Positions 15,924 through 25,489 of a stretch of DNA of 48,120 bases are shown in pieces (the stretch's first letter is position 1; the number at the start of each line of letters is the position of its first letter). A program made the position numbers and the translations under genes. This DNA is from Bacteroidia bacterium. GTDB lineage: Bacteria > Bacteroidota > Bacteroidia > Bacteroidales > VadinHA17. The notes under the pieces are model-generated. The model worked only from the letters and a program-made list of their open reading frames with translations. It had not been told where the DNA came from and searched no databases. Where the stretch lies: NCBI GenBank assembly GCA_026391515.1, contig JAPLEC010000447.1:1-48120 (forward strand). The letters run 5' to 3'.

Positions 15924-17312
15924 ATGAAAAGAATAAAAATAAAAGAATTGTTGGCATCACCTGAAATTGAATCTGATGTACTTGTGAAAGGATGGGTGAG
16001 AACTAAGAGGGGAAATAAAAACATCGCCTTTATTGCTCTGAATGATGGTTCGACAATAAATAATATTCAGGTCGTTGCTGATACTGCAAAGTTTGATGAA
16101 AACCTGTTGAAAGATATAACAACAGGATCATGTCTTTCTGTTTCCGGTAAGCTTATCGAGTCACAGGGACAGGGTCAGAATATTGAAATTCATGCTGAAT
16201 CTATAGAGCTTTATGGTAAAAGTGATGCTGAAACTTATCCTCTTCAGAAAAAAGGACATTCAATGGAATTCCTCAGGGAGATTGCTCACCTTCGTCCCAG
16301 GACGAATACATTCGGAGCGGTTTTCAGAATAAGACATGCCATCGCTTTTGCAATTCATAAATATTTCAACGACAAAGGATTCTTTTATCTTCATACTCCG
16401 ATAATTACCGGCAGCAATGCTGAAGGTGCCGGTGAATTATTTCATGTCACAACCATGGACCTGGCCAACATACCTCACAACAAGGACGGGTCGGTTGATT
16501 TCAATAATGATTTTTTCGGGAAGCCTGCAAACCTTACTGTTTCCGGACAGCTTGAAGGAGAGCTTGGAGCACTGGCTCTTAGCGATATCTATACCTTCGG
16601 ACCAACATTCAGGGCTGAAAACTCAAATACACCAAGACACCTTGCCGAATTCTGGATGGTTGAACCGGAAATGGCTTTTTATGATAATAACGACAATATG
16701 GACCTGGCAGAGGATTTTGTTAAATATCTGATCCGGTATGCCCTGGAAAATTGCAAAGACGATCTTGATTTTCTTAATAGTATCATCGACAAAGGGCTTC
16801 TTGAACGTCTGAATTTTGTTCTGGGGAATGAGTTTATCAGGATGACATATACCGATGCTATAAAAATCCTGATTGATTCGGGTAAAAAATGGGAATACCC
16901 GATAAGCTGGGGTAAAGACCTGCAGGCTGAACATGAAAGATATCTTGTCGAGGAACATTTTAAGAAGCCTGTAATACTGACCGACTATCCAAAAGACATA
17001 AAAGCTTTTTATATGAAGCAAAATGATGATGGGAAAACAGTAAGAGCAATGGATGTTCTTTTCCCGGGAATAGGCGAGATTATCGGAGGTTCGCAGAGAG
17101 AGGAAAATTATGATGCTCTTCTCTCACGTATCAAAGAGCTGAATTTGCCGGAAAAAGATCTTTGGTGGTACCTCGAAACAAGAAAATTCGGAACGGCACC
17201 CCACAGCGGATTCGGTCTTGGCTTTGAAAGAATGATAATATTCATAACTGGTATCCCTAATATTCGTGACGTAATACCATTTCCAAGAACCCCTAAAAAC
17301 GCAGAATTTTAA
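15924..17312 (+). CDS. asnS: Asparaginyl-tRNA synthetase
   Basis: A class IIb aminoacyl-tRNA synthetase. The N-terminal OB-fold anticodon domain (about 1-105) has VLVKGWVRTKRGNKNIAFI. The catalytic core carries motif 2, FRAENSNTPRHLAEFWMVEPEM, and motif 3, GFGLGFERMIIFITG. The RAENSNTPRHLAEF form marks AsnRS rather than AspRS. At 462 residues it is the usual length. It is 26 nt upstream of rpoN and on the same strand, so the two may share a transcript. Confidence 0.96.
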   Translation: MKRIKIKELLASPEIESDVLVKGWVRTKRGNKNIAFIALNDGSTINNIQVVADTAKFDENLLKDITTGSCLSVSGKLIESQGQGQNIEIHAESIELYGKSDAETYPLQKKGHSMEFLREIAHLRPRTNTFGAVFRIRHAIAFAIHKYFNDKGFFYLHTPIITGSNAEGAGELFHVTTMDLANIPHNKDGSVDFNNDFFGKPANLTVSGQLEGELGALALSDIYTFGPTFRAENSNTPRHLAEFWMVEPEMAFYDNNDNMDLAEDFVKYLIRYALENCKDDLDFLNSIIDKGLLERLNFVLGNEFIRMTYTDAIKILIDSGKKWEYPISWGKDLQAEHERYLVEEHFKKPVILTDYPKDIKAFYMKQNDDGKTVRAMDVLFPGIGEIIGGSQREENYDALLSRIKELNLPEKDLWWYLETRKFGTAPHSGFGLGFERMIIFITGIPNIRDVIPFPRTPKNAEF

Positions 17313-17338
17313 TTCCGTAATTGACTTAAGGAACTACG

Positions 17339-18796
17339 ATGCTCAAGCAGAAGTTACAGCAAAAATTGCTTCAAAAGCTTTCACCGCAGCAGATTCAAAT
17401 GATCAAGCTGCTTGAGGTTCCTACAATTCAGATTGAACAACGAATTAAAAAAGAACTTGAAGAGAATCCGGCACTTGAAGAGGGCTCGGAAGAAGAAGAT
17501 ATTCCTGATGAAGAATCTGAAGACGAAGAGTACGAAGAAAAAGATAAAGATCAGGATGAATTTACTATCGACGATTATATAGAGGATGATGAAATACCTG
17601 ATTACAGACTTCAGACAAACAATTACAGCAAAGAAGATGAGAAAAGAGCAGAGATCCCTTTTTCTGTAGGATCTTCATTTCATGAGCACCTTGGATCCCA
17701 GCTGGGACTGAGAGATCTGACCGATAAACAAAAAATCCTTGGAGAATATATCATTGGGAATATCGATGAAGATGGTTACCTCAGAAGGGATTTAAGCAAT
17801 ATTATAGACGACCTTGCATTTCTTCAGAATGTAACTGCTACCGAAAAAGAGCTTGAAGAAGTTCTTAAAATAATTCAGGACCTTGAACCTGCAGGGGTAG
17901 GTGCAAGAACACTAAGGGAATGCCTTCTTCTTCAGCTTGAAAAAAAAGACAATACCCATCCTTCAGTTAAACTTGCATATTCGATTATAGATCAGCATTT
18001 CGAAGAATTTACCAAAAGACACTACGACAAGATTATTGCCAGGATGGGTATCAGTGAAAGTGATCTTAAATCGGCAATCGATGAGGTTCTTAAACAAAAT
18101 CCCCGGCCGGGAGGTGTTTATACCGATCCATTCAGTAAAATTGCACAGCCAATAATTCCAGATTTTATTCTTGAACATTCAGAAGAGGGTTTTGATCTTC
18201 ATCTTAATTCAAGAAACCTTCCTGAATTGAGGCTCAGTTCTGCTTATAACGAGATGCTTCAGGCATACAGCAGGGACAAGAGTAATAAAAAGGAAATGAA
18301 AGATGCGGTTCTTTTTGTAAAACAAAAAATTGATTCCGCAAAATGGTTTATTGATGCAATAAAACAGCGGCAGAATACGCTTCTTCTTACAATGAATGCA
18401 ATTCTGAAATACCAGCAGGAATATTTCATAGATGGCGACGAAACTAAATTGAAACCAATGATTCTTAAAGACGTCGCTGAAATGACAGGACTCGACATTT
18501 CAACAGTCTCAAGAGTTGCAAACAGCAAGTATATTCAAACTCATTTTGGCATTTTCCCATTGAAATTTTTCTTCTCTGAAGGACTGCAGACAGACAGTGG
18601 TGAAGAAGTATCAACAAGAGAGATTAAAAGAATTTTGCAGGATTGTATAAGTAATGAAGAAAAACGCAAACCTCTGACCGATGAAAGACTTACAGAGATA
18701 CTCCAGGAAAAAGGATATCAGATCGCTCGCCGGACAGTTGCTAAATATCGTGAGCAACTAGATATTCCGGTCGCAAGATTAAGAAAGGAAATTTGA
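17339..18796 (+). CDS. rpoN: RNA polymerase sigma-54 factor
   Basis: Sigma-54 directs RNA polymerase to -24/-12 promoters and needs an AAA+ activator for open complex formation. The N-terminal region I is glutamine and leucine rich (KLSPQQIQMIKLLEVP). An acidic region II (about 46-90) has many Asp/Glu. The core-binding domain starts LGLRDLTDKQ. The RpoN box reads ARRTVAKYRE (463-472), close to the ARRTVxKYRE consensus. At 485 residues it is full length. Its stop overlaps the next ATG (TGATG). Confidence 0.96.
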   Translation: MLKQKLQQKLLQKLSPQQIQMIKLLEVPTIQIEQRIKKELEENPALEEGSEEEDIPDEESEDEEYEEKDKDQDEFTIDDYIEDDEIPDYRLQTNNYSKEDEKRAEIPFSVGSSFHEHLGSQLGLRDLTDKQKILGEYIIGNIDEDGYLRRDLSNIIDDLAFLQNVTATEKELEEVLKIIQDLEPAGVGARTLRECLLLQLEKKDNTHPSVKLAYSIIDQHFEEFTKRHYDKIIARMGISESDLKSAIDEVLKQNPRPGGVYTDPFSKIAQPIIPDFILEHSEEGFDLHLNSRNLPELRLSSAYNEMLQAYSRDKSNKKEMKDAVLFVKQKIDSAKWFIDAIKQRQNTLLLTMNAILKYQQEYFIDGDETKLKPMILKDVAEMTGLDISTVSRVANSKYIQTHFGIFPLKFFFSEGLQTDSGEEVSTREIKRILQDCISNEEKRKPLTDERLTEILQEKGYQIARRTVAKYREQLDIPVARLRKEI

Positions 18797-19428
18797 TGAC
18801 ATCTGATAAAACATCAGCATTTGAAGATACCCTGGCAAAGATAATATCAGTGGTTTATCACCCGTTGCTCATCCCTTTGTATGGTTTGCTTATCATCTTT
18901 TTATCCCCGACAATTTTTGAGTATCTTCCTCTTGCCTATAAGAAAATATTGTTACTTATAGTCCTGTTAAATAATGTACTAATCCCTCTTTCTTTAATAC
19001 CTTATTTAAAGTACAGACAATTAATAAGTTCCTGGTTTGTGATAAACCAAAAAGAAAGAATAATTCCCCTGATAACTACTTCCATTTTCTATTTTATTAC
19101 TTTATATATTATACTCACATTCAAAATACCTGTCTTCATAAAAGCTTTTATTTTAACATCTGCCGTACTTTCAAGTATTATTACTGTAATAAATTTTTGG
19201 TTTAAAATTTCAATTCATTCTGTCGGGGCTGGTGCACTTATAGCTCTTGTTATTGCCCTTTCGGTAAAATCTAATGATCCACTGACATTAATGCTGATTG
19301 CAGTTATACTATTAGCCGGACTTGTACTTTCATCACGGCTTTGGCTTAATTCACACAGCCCGAAAGAAGTATGGCTTGGGTTTTTTCTTGGAGTTTTTAC
19401 TTCAGCCTTTTTGTTATTCTTTTTCTAA
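18796..19428 (+). CDS. PAP2-like integral membrane protein
   Basis: A 210-residue protein with about six hydrophobic segments. It resembles the PAP2 phosphatase-like family of Bacteroidota: SIHSVGAGALIAL aligns with the PSGH region and SSRLWLNSHSPKEVWLGFFLG with the SRxxxxxHxxxE region. The first phosphatase motif (KxxxxxxRP) is not seen, so activity on lipid phosphates is uncertain. The start was set at ATG 18796, which overlaps the rpoN stop codon; a TTG one codon earlier is less likely. Its 3' end overlaps the convergent glycosyltransferase gene by 15 nt. Confidence 0.65.
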   Translation: MTSDKTSAFEDTLAKIISVVYHPLLIPLYGLLIIFLSPTIFEYLPLAYKKILLLIVLLNNVLIPLSLIPYLKYRQLISSWFVINQKERIIPLITTSIFYFITLYIILTFKIPVFIKAFILTSAVLSSIITVINFWFKISIHSVGAGALIALVIALSVKSNDPLTLMLIAVILLAGLVLSSRLWLNSHSPKEVWLGFFLGVFTSAFLLFFF

Positions 19429-20514
19429 TAATTCCTTTAGAGCTTTTTCAAGGAGAGCTTTACTTTGTACCAGAATTTCATCTGTGTTTAAAGACATTTT
19501 AGGAGAGAAAGATACTCCGGCATTAAGATCTTTTTGTAAAATAGTATTGAACCAGCCTTTTCCTTCCAGATACCGTGCAAGATATTCCTGTTCCGTCTGA
19601 CCTGTTGTAGGTATTAACAATGCACTGCATTTAAGGCTGATAAGATCCATTATTGTTGAGTAGCCCGATCTTGTTATAACAGTTTCACTCCCGGTTATCA
19701 ACCCTGCCATCTCTGAAGAAGACAGATGGTTATAGAAGATAATATTATTCAACTGCATCGATTCTTCTGCTCTTTCAGGTCTGCCTTCTAGAAAAACTGA
19801 TTGAGGTTCTTTATCTTTCAGTATATCGGTAAGCTTCTGTTTCAGAATTCCTCGCTGAGGCTCAGGTCCGGATAAAATAATAGTATTGTGTCTGTATTTT
19901 ATCGGACTCTCAGTTAATGTTGGTTTTATTTCAGAGAACCTTGAAAGAATACCTATATATCTGGTATTCTTAAGCAGTTTGACGCCATGAGATAATCTGC
20001 CGGATAAATTAATTTCTCCCGGCAAGTCAGGAATAAAACAAAATGTATATCTTTTAATAATTGCTCTGTGAAGCAAAATACCTGTAGATTCAAGAAAGGA
20101 GAGCGCCCTCGGGAATGGGATTAAAGGCATGTGAGTAATATATACCGTTTTGACTTTTTTGTTCCAAAGTCCGAAACGGTTATCACTAATAACTATATCA
20201 ATGGAATATTCCCGGATTATTTTTTTCAGCCTGGCGTGTTCGTTTATCAGATGATAAATGAGGATAGGAATTTTTAAAAAAAGAGAAATATATTGTGGAA
20301 GATATTTTGAATAAGCAGGTCTAAAACCGGGGAAATTAATATAATTCAAGCCATGCATTTCGTAACGGAATAATGATAAATGTTTTTCTCCGGCACCTAT
20401 AAAGATATTATTATTCATTTCCCGGAGCCTTGCGGCCAGAGGCATCATCCGTGCAGAATGACCTAATCCCCATTCGAGAGGACATATCAATATATTCTGT
20501 TTTTTTTCAGACAT
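19414..20514 (-). CDS. Putative glycosyltransferase (MurG/GT28-like)
   Basis: A 366-residue protein with two Rossmann-like halves. The N-terminal ILICPLEWGLGHSARMMPLA resembles the acceptor-side glycine-rich loop of GT28 and related enzymes. The C-terminal VITRSGYSTIMDLISLKCSALLIPTTGQTEQEYLARYL resembles the nucleotide-sugar binding region. Substrate is unknown. Its ATG overlaps the stop of the radical SAM gene upstream (TGATG), so the two proteins are translated in step. Confidence 0.7.
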   Translation of the reverse strand: MSEKKQNILICPLEWGLGHSARMMPLAARLREMNNNIFIGAGEKHLSLFRYEMHGLNYINFPGFRPAYSKYLPQYISLFLKIPILIYHLINEHARLKKIIREYSIDIVISDNRFGLWNKKVKTVYITHMPLIPFPRALSFLESTGILLHRAIIKRYTFCFIPDLPGEINLSGRLSHGVKLLKNTRYIGILSRFSEIKPTLTESPIKYRHNTIILSGPEPQRGILKQKLTDILKDKEPQSVFLEGRPERAEESMQLNNIIFYNHLSSSEMAGLITGSETVITRSGYSTIMDLISLKCSALLIPTTGQTEQEYLARYLEGKGWFNTILQKDLNAGVSFSPKMSLNTDEILVQSKALLEKALKELLEKE

Positions 20515-21296
20515 CAGCCTGAAACCTGGGTTCTGATACCAAGCTTATTAACCAGCGAAGCTATATGCTTTAATTCTGCAAGCGGGATTTTTTTCAATTG
20601 TCCCCCTTCAGGCGTATCCCTTGATATTGTATAGATCATTACTTCTGATGGTCTGATCTTTTTAATTGCCTGAAGCCATGCACCAATCTCCGCAGGAGTA
20701 GTGTTATCAATTTTTCTGCCATAGTATATTCCACGAAGAAAAAGAGTCTGAATAATGAGCTCTCCATTAAACTTTTTAAGATTCCTGATAAGCTTATCAA
20801 CCTCCACATTCACTCTAGGCTGATTATGAATTTTTACCGTAAGATCAAATGCAGAATCAAGCTTAAGAATATTTGAATCGACTTTCCGAAGTGCATTTTT
20901 AATTTCAGGTTTTGTGATTAAGGTGGAATTGGATAACACAGCTATTTTTGAATCAGGGAAGTATTTGTTTCTCAGTTTAATACTATCATCGATTATCCCT
21001 GGAAATTCAGGATGAAGCGTTGGTTCTCCATTACCTGCAAAAGTTATTACATCGGGCATCTGATGTTTTTCTTTCATCGTGGCAAGCTTCAGATCAAGAG
21101 CTTTGTAAACCTCTTTTCTGGCGGGAAACTTCTGCCCTTTTATATTAGTATTATAAGTCCAGCCGCATTCGCAGTATATACAATTAAAGTTGCATATTTT
21201 TTTTGTTGCAGGCAGAAGGTTAATTCCAAGCGATACCCCAAGCCTCCGGCTTCTGACTGGTCCAAAAATTATCTCATCAAACAGGAATGTGGACAT
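20514..21296 (-). CDS. Radical SAM protein (COG0731-like)
   Basis: A 260-residue radical SAM protein with the cluster motif CxxxCxxC at C35, C39 and C42 (CNFNCIYC). ITFAGNGEPTLHP corresponds to the GGE-type SAM-binding strand. It resembles the single-domain COG0731 group related to wyosine biosynthesis proteins, but the length is short and no flavodoxin domain is present. Substrate unknown. It precedes and overlaps a glycosyltransferase gene. Confidence 0.75.
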   Translation of the reverse strand: MSTFLFDEIIFGPVRSRRLGVSLGINLLPATKKICNFNCIYCECGWTYNTNIKGQKFPARKEVYKALDLKLATMKEKHQMPDVITFAGNGEPTLHPEFPGIIDDSIKLRNKYFPDSKIAVLSNSTLITKPEIKNALRKVDSNILKLDSAFDLTVKIHNQPRVNVEVDKLIRNLKKFNGELIIQTLFLRGIYYGRKIDNTTPAEIGAWLQAIKKIRPSEVMIYTISRDTPEGGQLKKIPLAELKHIASLVNKLGIRTQVSG

Positions 21297-21389
21297 TTGT
21301 CATGTTTAAAAAAGCAAAATTAGTATATATATTTTTTTATATCTTAGAATTCACTAAGGAAAATAAAAAAAACAGAATGGATTTTAGCT

Positions 21390-21446
21390 TATAATCCTTT
21401 GTGTTCTTCGTGCGGTCCCGAGTGCTCGGGATTGTGTCCTTTGTGG
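21390..21446. repeat. CTTTGTG repeat with internal TCCCGAGTGCTCGGGA palindrome
   Basis: cctttgtgttcttcgtgcgg (21397-21416) is followed by a 16-nt palindrome tcccgagtgctcggga (21416-21431) and gtgtcctttgtggttaaatg. Same unit as at 3187-3297 and 14740-14795, in a 169-nt gap between two minus-strand genes. The rest of the gap holds nothing recognisable. Confidence 0.6.
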
Positions 21447-21465
21447 TTAAATGAAGCGTTCTCAG

Positions 21466-22650
21466 TTATCTCTCATAATTTAACCTGATAACAGAAGTCT
21501 CTGGCAATAATCTCAGATTAACAAGGTCCAGGTTTTCGAGAAGTAAAAGCCCGGGCTTCATACCTGGTACAATTTTCCCAAAAATGTCATCTTTTCCGAG
21601 AGCCTTTGCCCCATTGATTGTTGCCCAGCGAACAAGAACTTCAAGAGGAATTGCCGGAAAATGCCGTTGAAGAGTTTTAAGCTCAGACAAGATACTCAGC
21701 TTTTTGTTCGAAGCCAGACTATCAGTTCCAATTACAATTTCGCAACCTTCGGAAATCAGCACTTCAACCGGAGGAACTTTTTTATCAATATACAAATTTG
21801 AATCAGGACAAAGACACCAGAAAGTATTTCCTCTTTTTTTAACTTCTTTAATAGTATTTCTGTCAGCAAAAGTATTATGGACAAGAATAAGATTACCCGA
21901 AGGAGTCACTTCATTTAGTATAGCAGTTAAATGATTTTCAGGCATTTCAGGATTTTTTGGTAATAATCCTGCTTCTTCATAAGACTTCCTGAGAGGACCG
22001 GAATGATTTGAAATGAATGATACTTCACTTTCAGTTTCCATAAAATGAATTGAAGTAACCCTGTTAGTCAGTGTTTTTTCCTTCAGAAGCCTGAACAGAG
22101 GCAATGATACTGAATAAACAGAGTGAGGTACCAGGAAATAAGGCAGGAGCATCTCGTCGGCCTTTTTTACCACGCTGATAATTTCCTCCATCCTGTGAAC
22201 GGCTTTTTCAGGGATTATTCCAAACACCTCGAGCATATTTAAATACTGAATCCTGCTCTTCTTCTTAATTTCGAAAGTATCAGTAGTATTACAGATGTCA
22301 GCACATAAGACTATTCCTTCATTATAAAGATCCCTGTCGGCAGAATGAGCGGAAGAAATTATGTCGTCAGGGTTTATATTTCTTACGTTTCGAACCTTCA
22401 TCAGAAAATCTCCAAGACCATTTCCTTCATCTATAACACCTTTAAGATGAGACAGTTCAAGATGGCTATGACAATTAACAAATCCGGGAATAATTATACC
22501 GTTATAAAATTCAATCGATTGATTTTCTTTAAGGGCACAATCATAATTCTCGACGCTTAAAATTGTCCCGTCATTATCGACTGATATTAAGCCTCTTTTA
22601 ATCGGAGGTCCTGAATTTGTATAAATAAATTGGGCTGAAAAACGTTTCAT
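21466..22650 (-). CDS. Amidohydrolase-family deaminase-like enzyme
   Basis: A metal-dependent hydrolase of the amidohydrolase superfamily, 394 residues. Metal ligands are H61 and H63 in NCHSHLELS, a later histidine in SIHFMETESEV, another in LVHNTFAD, and an aspartate in VIGTDSLAS. The arrangement is like MtaD, guanine or aminofutalosine deaminases, but I cannot choose a substrate. It is the last gene of the rbfA operon and overlaps the DUF4296 gene by 4 nt. Confidence 0.8.
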   Translation of the reverse strand: MKRFSAQFIYTNSGPPIKRGLISVDNDGTILSVENYDCALKENQSIEFYNGIIIPGFVNCHSHLELSHLKGVIDEGNGLGDFLMKVRNVRNINPDDIISSAHSADRDLYNEGIVLCADICNTTDTFEIKKKSRIQYLNMLEVFGIIPEKAVHRMEEIISVVKKADEMLLPYFLVPHSVYSVSLPLFRLLKEKTLTNRVTSIHFMETESEVSFISNHSGPLRKSYEEAGLLPKNPEMPENHLTAILNEVTPSGNLILVHNTFADRNTIKEVKKRGNTFWCLCPDSNLYIDKKVPPVEVLISEGCEIVIGTDSLASNKKLSILSELKTLQRHFPAIPLEVLVRWATINGAKALGKDDIFGKIVPGMKPGLLLLENLDLVNLRLLPETSVIRLNYER

Positions 22651-23453
22651 ACAGGCATAATCCCGGTAAATGAAAATGAAATATTTTCAATTCTGGCATG
22701 TTTTCCCCATTCATCCGGATTATTTTCATAATCATAAAACAAGCCATTAAAGTTGACAAGCCCGATTGATGGAGCTTTGCTTTTTATCGTGAAAGTATGC
22801 CGATGGCCATCTTTGATGTATTTAATTGGAGGTAAATAAATCCGTTTGCCGGTCTCAGCACTGTCAGCATTGCAGTACCAGGATGTAAAGGATGGATTGA
22901 ATGACTGATCATCCGGATATATTGTTACAGTAAAGGTCAGGGTATAAGTCCCCGGAGTAGAAATCGTATATTTGAAACCAGGTGGTTCTTTCAGAGTAGT
23001 ATCCGGCAGATAATAAGCTATATTCCCCATTGTCTTAACTGCTTTGCCTTCCATTTCACTTGTTATTTTTTTCTGAACGTCAGACTGTATTTCACTTAGA
23101 TTTTTAATGACCTGATCGTAGATCTTGATTAGTTTTTTAGGCTTGTTGATAAAGTAATAGTTTATTGTACTGTTCATTGTTTCATATGAATAGCCATAGC
23201 TCTCAATGATATCCAAATAGTTTGAAATGGAGTCCCTTTTTGAAAACATACTCCGTAACTCAGGAAGTGAAAGCAATCCGTCTGCTATATAAACATCAGT
23301 CAGAATTGAGACAAATGTTTTTTCCGGAATAAGACTACTATGATCTGATTTGTCTTTATTGTTACGGCATGATACGAACATGATAGCGATTGCTGTTACG
23401 GATATAAGAATTCTCACGAGTATAATATATCTTCTTTCAGGCTTATTTCTCAT
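22647..23453 (-). CDS. DUF4296 lipoprotein
   Basis: A 268-residue predicted lipoprotein: the N-terminal hydrophobic stretch ends in the lipobox-like IMFVSC. The segment about 40-130 (FVSILTDVYIADGLLSLPEL, then SYGYSYETMNSTINYYF) matches DUF4296, a family confined to Bacteroidota. The second half is beta-rich and lacks a recognised domain. Function unknown. It overlaps the LolC/E-like permease by 11 nt upstream and the amidohydrolase by 4 nt downstream. Confidence 0.78.
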   Translation of the reverse strand: MRNKPERRYIILVRILISVTAIAIMFVSCRNNKDKSDHSSLIPEKTFVSILTDVYIADGLLSLPELRSMFSKRDSISNYLDIIESYGYSYETMNSTINYYFINKPKKLIKIYDQVIKNLSEIQSDVQKKITSEMEGKAVKTMGNIAYYLPDTTLKEPPGFKYTISTPGTYTLTFTVTIYPDDQSFNPSFTSWYCNADSAETGKRIYLPPIKYIKDGHRHTFTIKSKAPSIGLVNFNGLFYDYENNPDEWGKHARIENISFSFTGIMPV

Positions 23454-24669
23454 TTTTATTAAGGTATTTCTTTGTTAGAAACCTTACCGGGTACCAGGCA
23501 GCCCAGAAACCGATCATGAGGACTGTTGCCGGAACAATGATAAAATCAATAAATTTCATTACTACAGGATATGAATCCATAATAAGAGTATCGCTCTGCA
23601 ATTTTACAAAGCCATAAGTCTGCTGTAACCAGCACATGATAAAGCCAAGTATCAGACCTGCAAAAGCTCCTATTATGGATATAAGCCATCCTTCAAAAAT
23701 AAAAATTTTCCTGATAAGGTTATTATCTGCGCCAAGGCTCTTCAGTATTTCAACATCCCTTTCTTTTTCAATAATAAGCATTGTGAGCGAACCAACGATA
23801 TTAAACGACGCTATAATCAGGATCAGGGTGAGAATGAAGAAGATAGCGAGCCGTTCCGAACGCATTACTTTATAAAAAATTTCTTGTTGTTCAAATCTGT
23901 TCTGAACAAGGAATTCTTTACCGAATGTTTTTATAACCTTCTTCTGAACAGTGCGGGCATCAGCTTTCTCAGAAAATTTAATTTCAACAGAACTTACTCC
24001 ATTATCATTTTCAATCAGTTCACGGGCAAAGTCGATCGGTAAAAAGATATATTTTGAATCGTAAGTCTGTTCAACCTGAAAGATCCCTGAAGGGAAAATA
24101 TATTCGTGGTTGAAAGCTTCTTCAGGATTCAGAGTTGTGCCGGCACTTCTTTTGGGAACCCAGATAAATAACGGATTAACAAAATTTACTCTTATTCCAA
24201 GATAATTTGCGATTCCCACTCCAGGAATAGCAAATGGACGTCCTTTTTCGGATCTCAGAATAAATTCTCCTTCCCACAATGAACTGTCAATATTCGATAC
24301 TCTGGCATAATTGCCATCAACTCCTTTTATTGTTGCTATAACCTGCCTTTCGCCATATTTCAAAAGAGCATTTTCTTCAATAGTAAGTGAATAACATGAT
24401 ACACCGTCAATATTTTCAAGAAGCATTAATTTTGAAGAATCAGGGACAAATGTCTTTCCTTCAACAGCAGTAATTTTAAGATCGGGATCGAATGTATTAA
24501 AGATGGAAGTAACCAGCTTTTCAAGTCCATTAAATACTGATAGTACCACAATCAGAGCCATTGTCCCAACAGCAACACCGGCAACAGATACCGCTGAAAT
24601 AACATTAATTGCATTTCGCGATTTCTTTGCAAACAAATACCTTTTTGCTATGTACAACGAGAGCTTCAC
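23443..24669 (-). CDS. LolC/LolE-like ABC transporter permease
   Basis: A 408-residue inner-membrane protein of the FtsX/LolCE type. It has one N-terminal helix (INVISAVSVAGVAVGTMALIV), a periplasmic domain of about 200 residues and three helices at the C-terminus (AIFFILTLILI, WLISIIGAFAGLILG, and FIIVPATVLMIGF). ERDVEILKSLGADNNLIRKIFIFEGW is the coupling segment of LolE relatives. It likely contributes to lipoprotein release to the outer membrane. No LolD ATPase is adjacent. It is cotranscribed with a lipoprotein gene, which fits that role. Confidence 0.85.
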   Translation of the reverse strand: MKLSLYIAKRYLFAKKSRNAINVISAVSVAGVAVGTMALIVVLSVFNGLEKLVTSIFNTFDPDLKITAVEGKTFVPDSSKLMLLENIDGVSCYSLTIEENALLKYGERQVIATIKGVDGNYARVSNIDSSLWEGEFILRSEKGRPFAIPGVGIANYLGIRVNFVNPLFIWVPKRSAGTTLNPEEAFNHEYIFPSGIFQVEQTYDSKYIFLPIDFARELIENDNGVSSVEIKFSEKADARTVQKKVIKTFGKEFLVQNRFEQQEIFYKVMRSERLAIFFILTLILIIASFNIVGSLTMLIIEKERDVEILKSLGADNNLIRKIFIFEGWLISIIGAFAGLILGFIMCWLQQTYGFVKLQSDTLIMDSYPVVMKFIDFIIVPATVLMIGFWAAWYPVRFLTKKYLNKNEK

Positions 24670-24674
24670 TTAAA

Positions 24675-25484
24675 TTACTTTCTTGCAGTAACCAGCAACC
24701 CGGTCCCTGTTTTATGCGTTAAATAAAGATCAAAAATGTTAAGTATCATTGAAAAAGGTAAAACAATCACGTAATAAAACGGTAAAAGGATAAAAAACAG
24801 ATATGAGATGTTAAGCATTTTTACAGGATATTTCATTGTAAATTTCCAGGAAATGTTCCCCGGCTTTCCGTAAGTATATAATGCTTCAACTTTACTAAAA
24901 CCTGCACCAGTCATCTTTTCCGTAATATCCCTGATACTGTAGCCGTTCCTTACATGTTCATGGATAAATGACAGATCTTCATCAGAATGAACATCCGAAC
25001 CCCCCTTGTCGGAGGGAGTTGAAACCAGAAGGATACCATTATGTTTCAATGAGTTATTAAAATTTTTAAATACAATTTCATCTTCTTTGATATGCTCCAT
25101 AACATCAACAGAAAGAATCAGGTCATAACTTTCAGGGCTTACATAGGTAGCAAGATCAGCAGTTTTGAAAGCAACATTTTCAGACATGCCTGCCTTTCTG
25201 AAAAAAACGGAACACTCTTCAATTTGTTCAGCATTGATATCAACGGCAACTATTTTCCAGCTTTTATTCATCCGGCACATCCGCCAGGAATATTGACCAA
25301 ATCCGGAACCAGCGTCCAGCACACAAGCCTGATCAGGTATTTCAAGGCTTATTTTTCGCAAAGCTTTTTTAACATGCCACGTACGGAGGAGAAGAAGATC
25401 GAGAAGAAGATAAAGCAATTTTCTCATGAATAAAGGTCCCGAAAAAAACCTTCCCATCGATCTTTTAATAGGTTCATACTGCAT
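24675..25484 (-). CDS. Class I SAM-dependent methyltransferase
   Basis: A 269-residue protein with the motif I loop VLDAGSGFGQYSW (about 56-68), an acidic strand end IVAVDINAEQ and motif IV YDLILSVDVMEHI, typical of class I methyltransferases. The C-terminal part is hydrophobic (LFFILLPFYYVIVLPFSMIL), suggesting membrane attachment. Acceptor is unknown. Five-nucleotide gaps join it to rbfA and to the permease gene. Confidence 0.82.
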   Translation of the reverse strand: MQYEPIKRSMGRFFSGPLFMRKLLYLLLDLLLLRTWHVKKALRKISLEIPDQACVLDAGSGFGQYSWRMCRMNKSWKIVAVDINAEQIEECSVFFRKAGMSENVAFKTADLATYVSPESYDLILSVDVMEHIKEDEIVFKNFNNSLKHNGILLVSTPSDKGGSDVHSDEDLSFIHEHVRNGYSIRDITEKMTGAGFSKVEALYTYGKPGNISWKFTMKYPVKMLNISYLFFILLPFYYVIVLPFSMILNIFDLYLTHKTGTGLLVTARK

Positions 25485-25489
25485 GTTAA

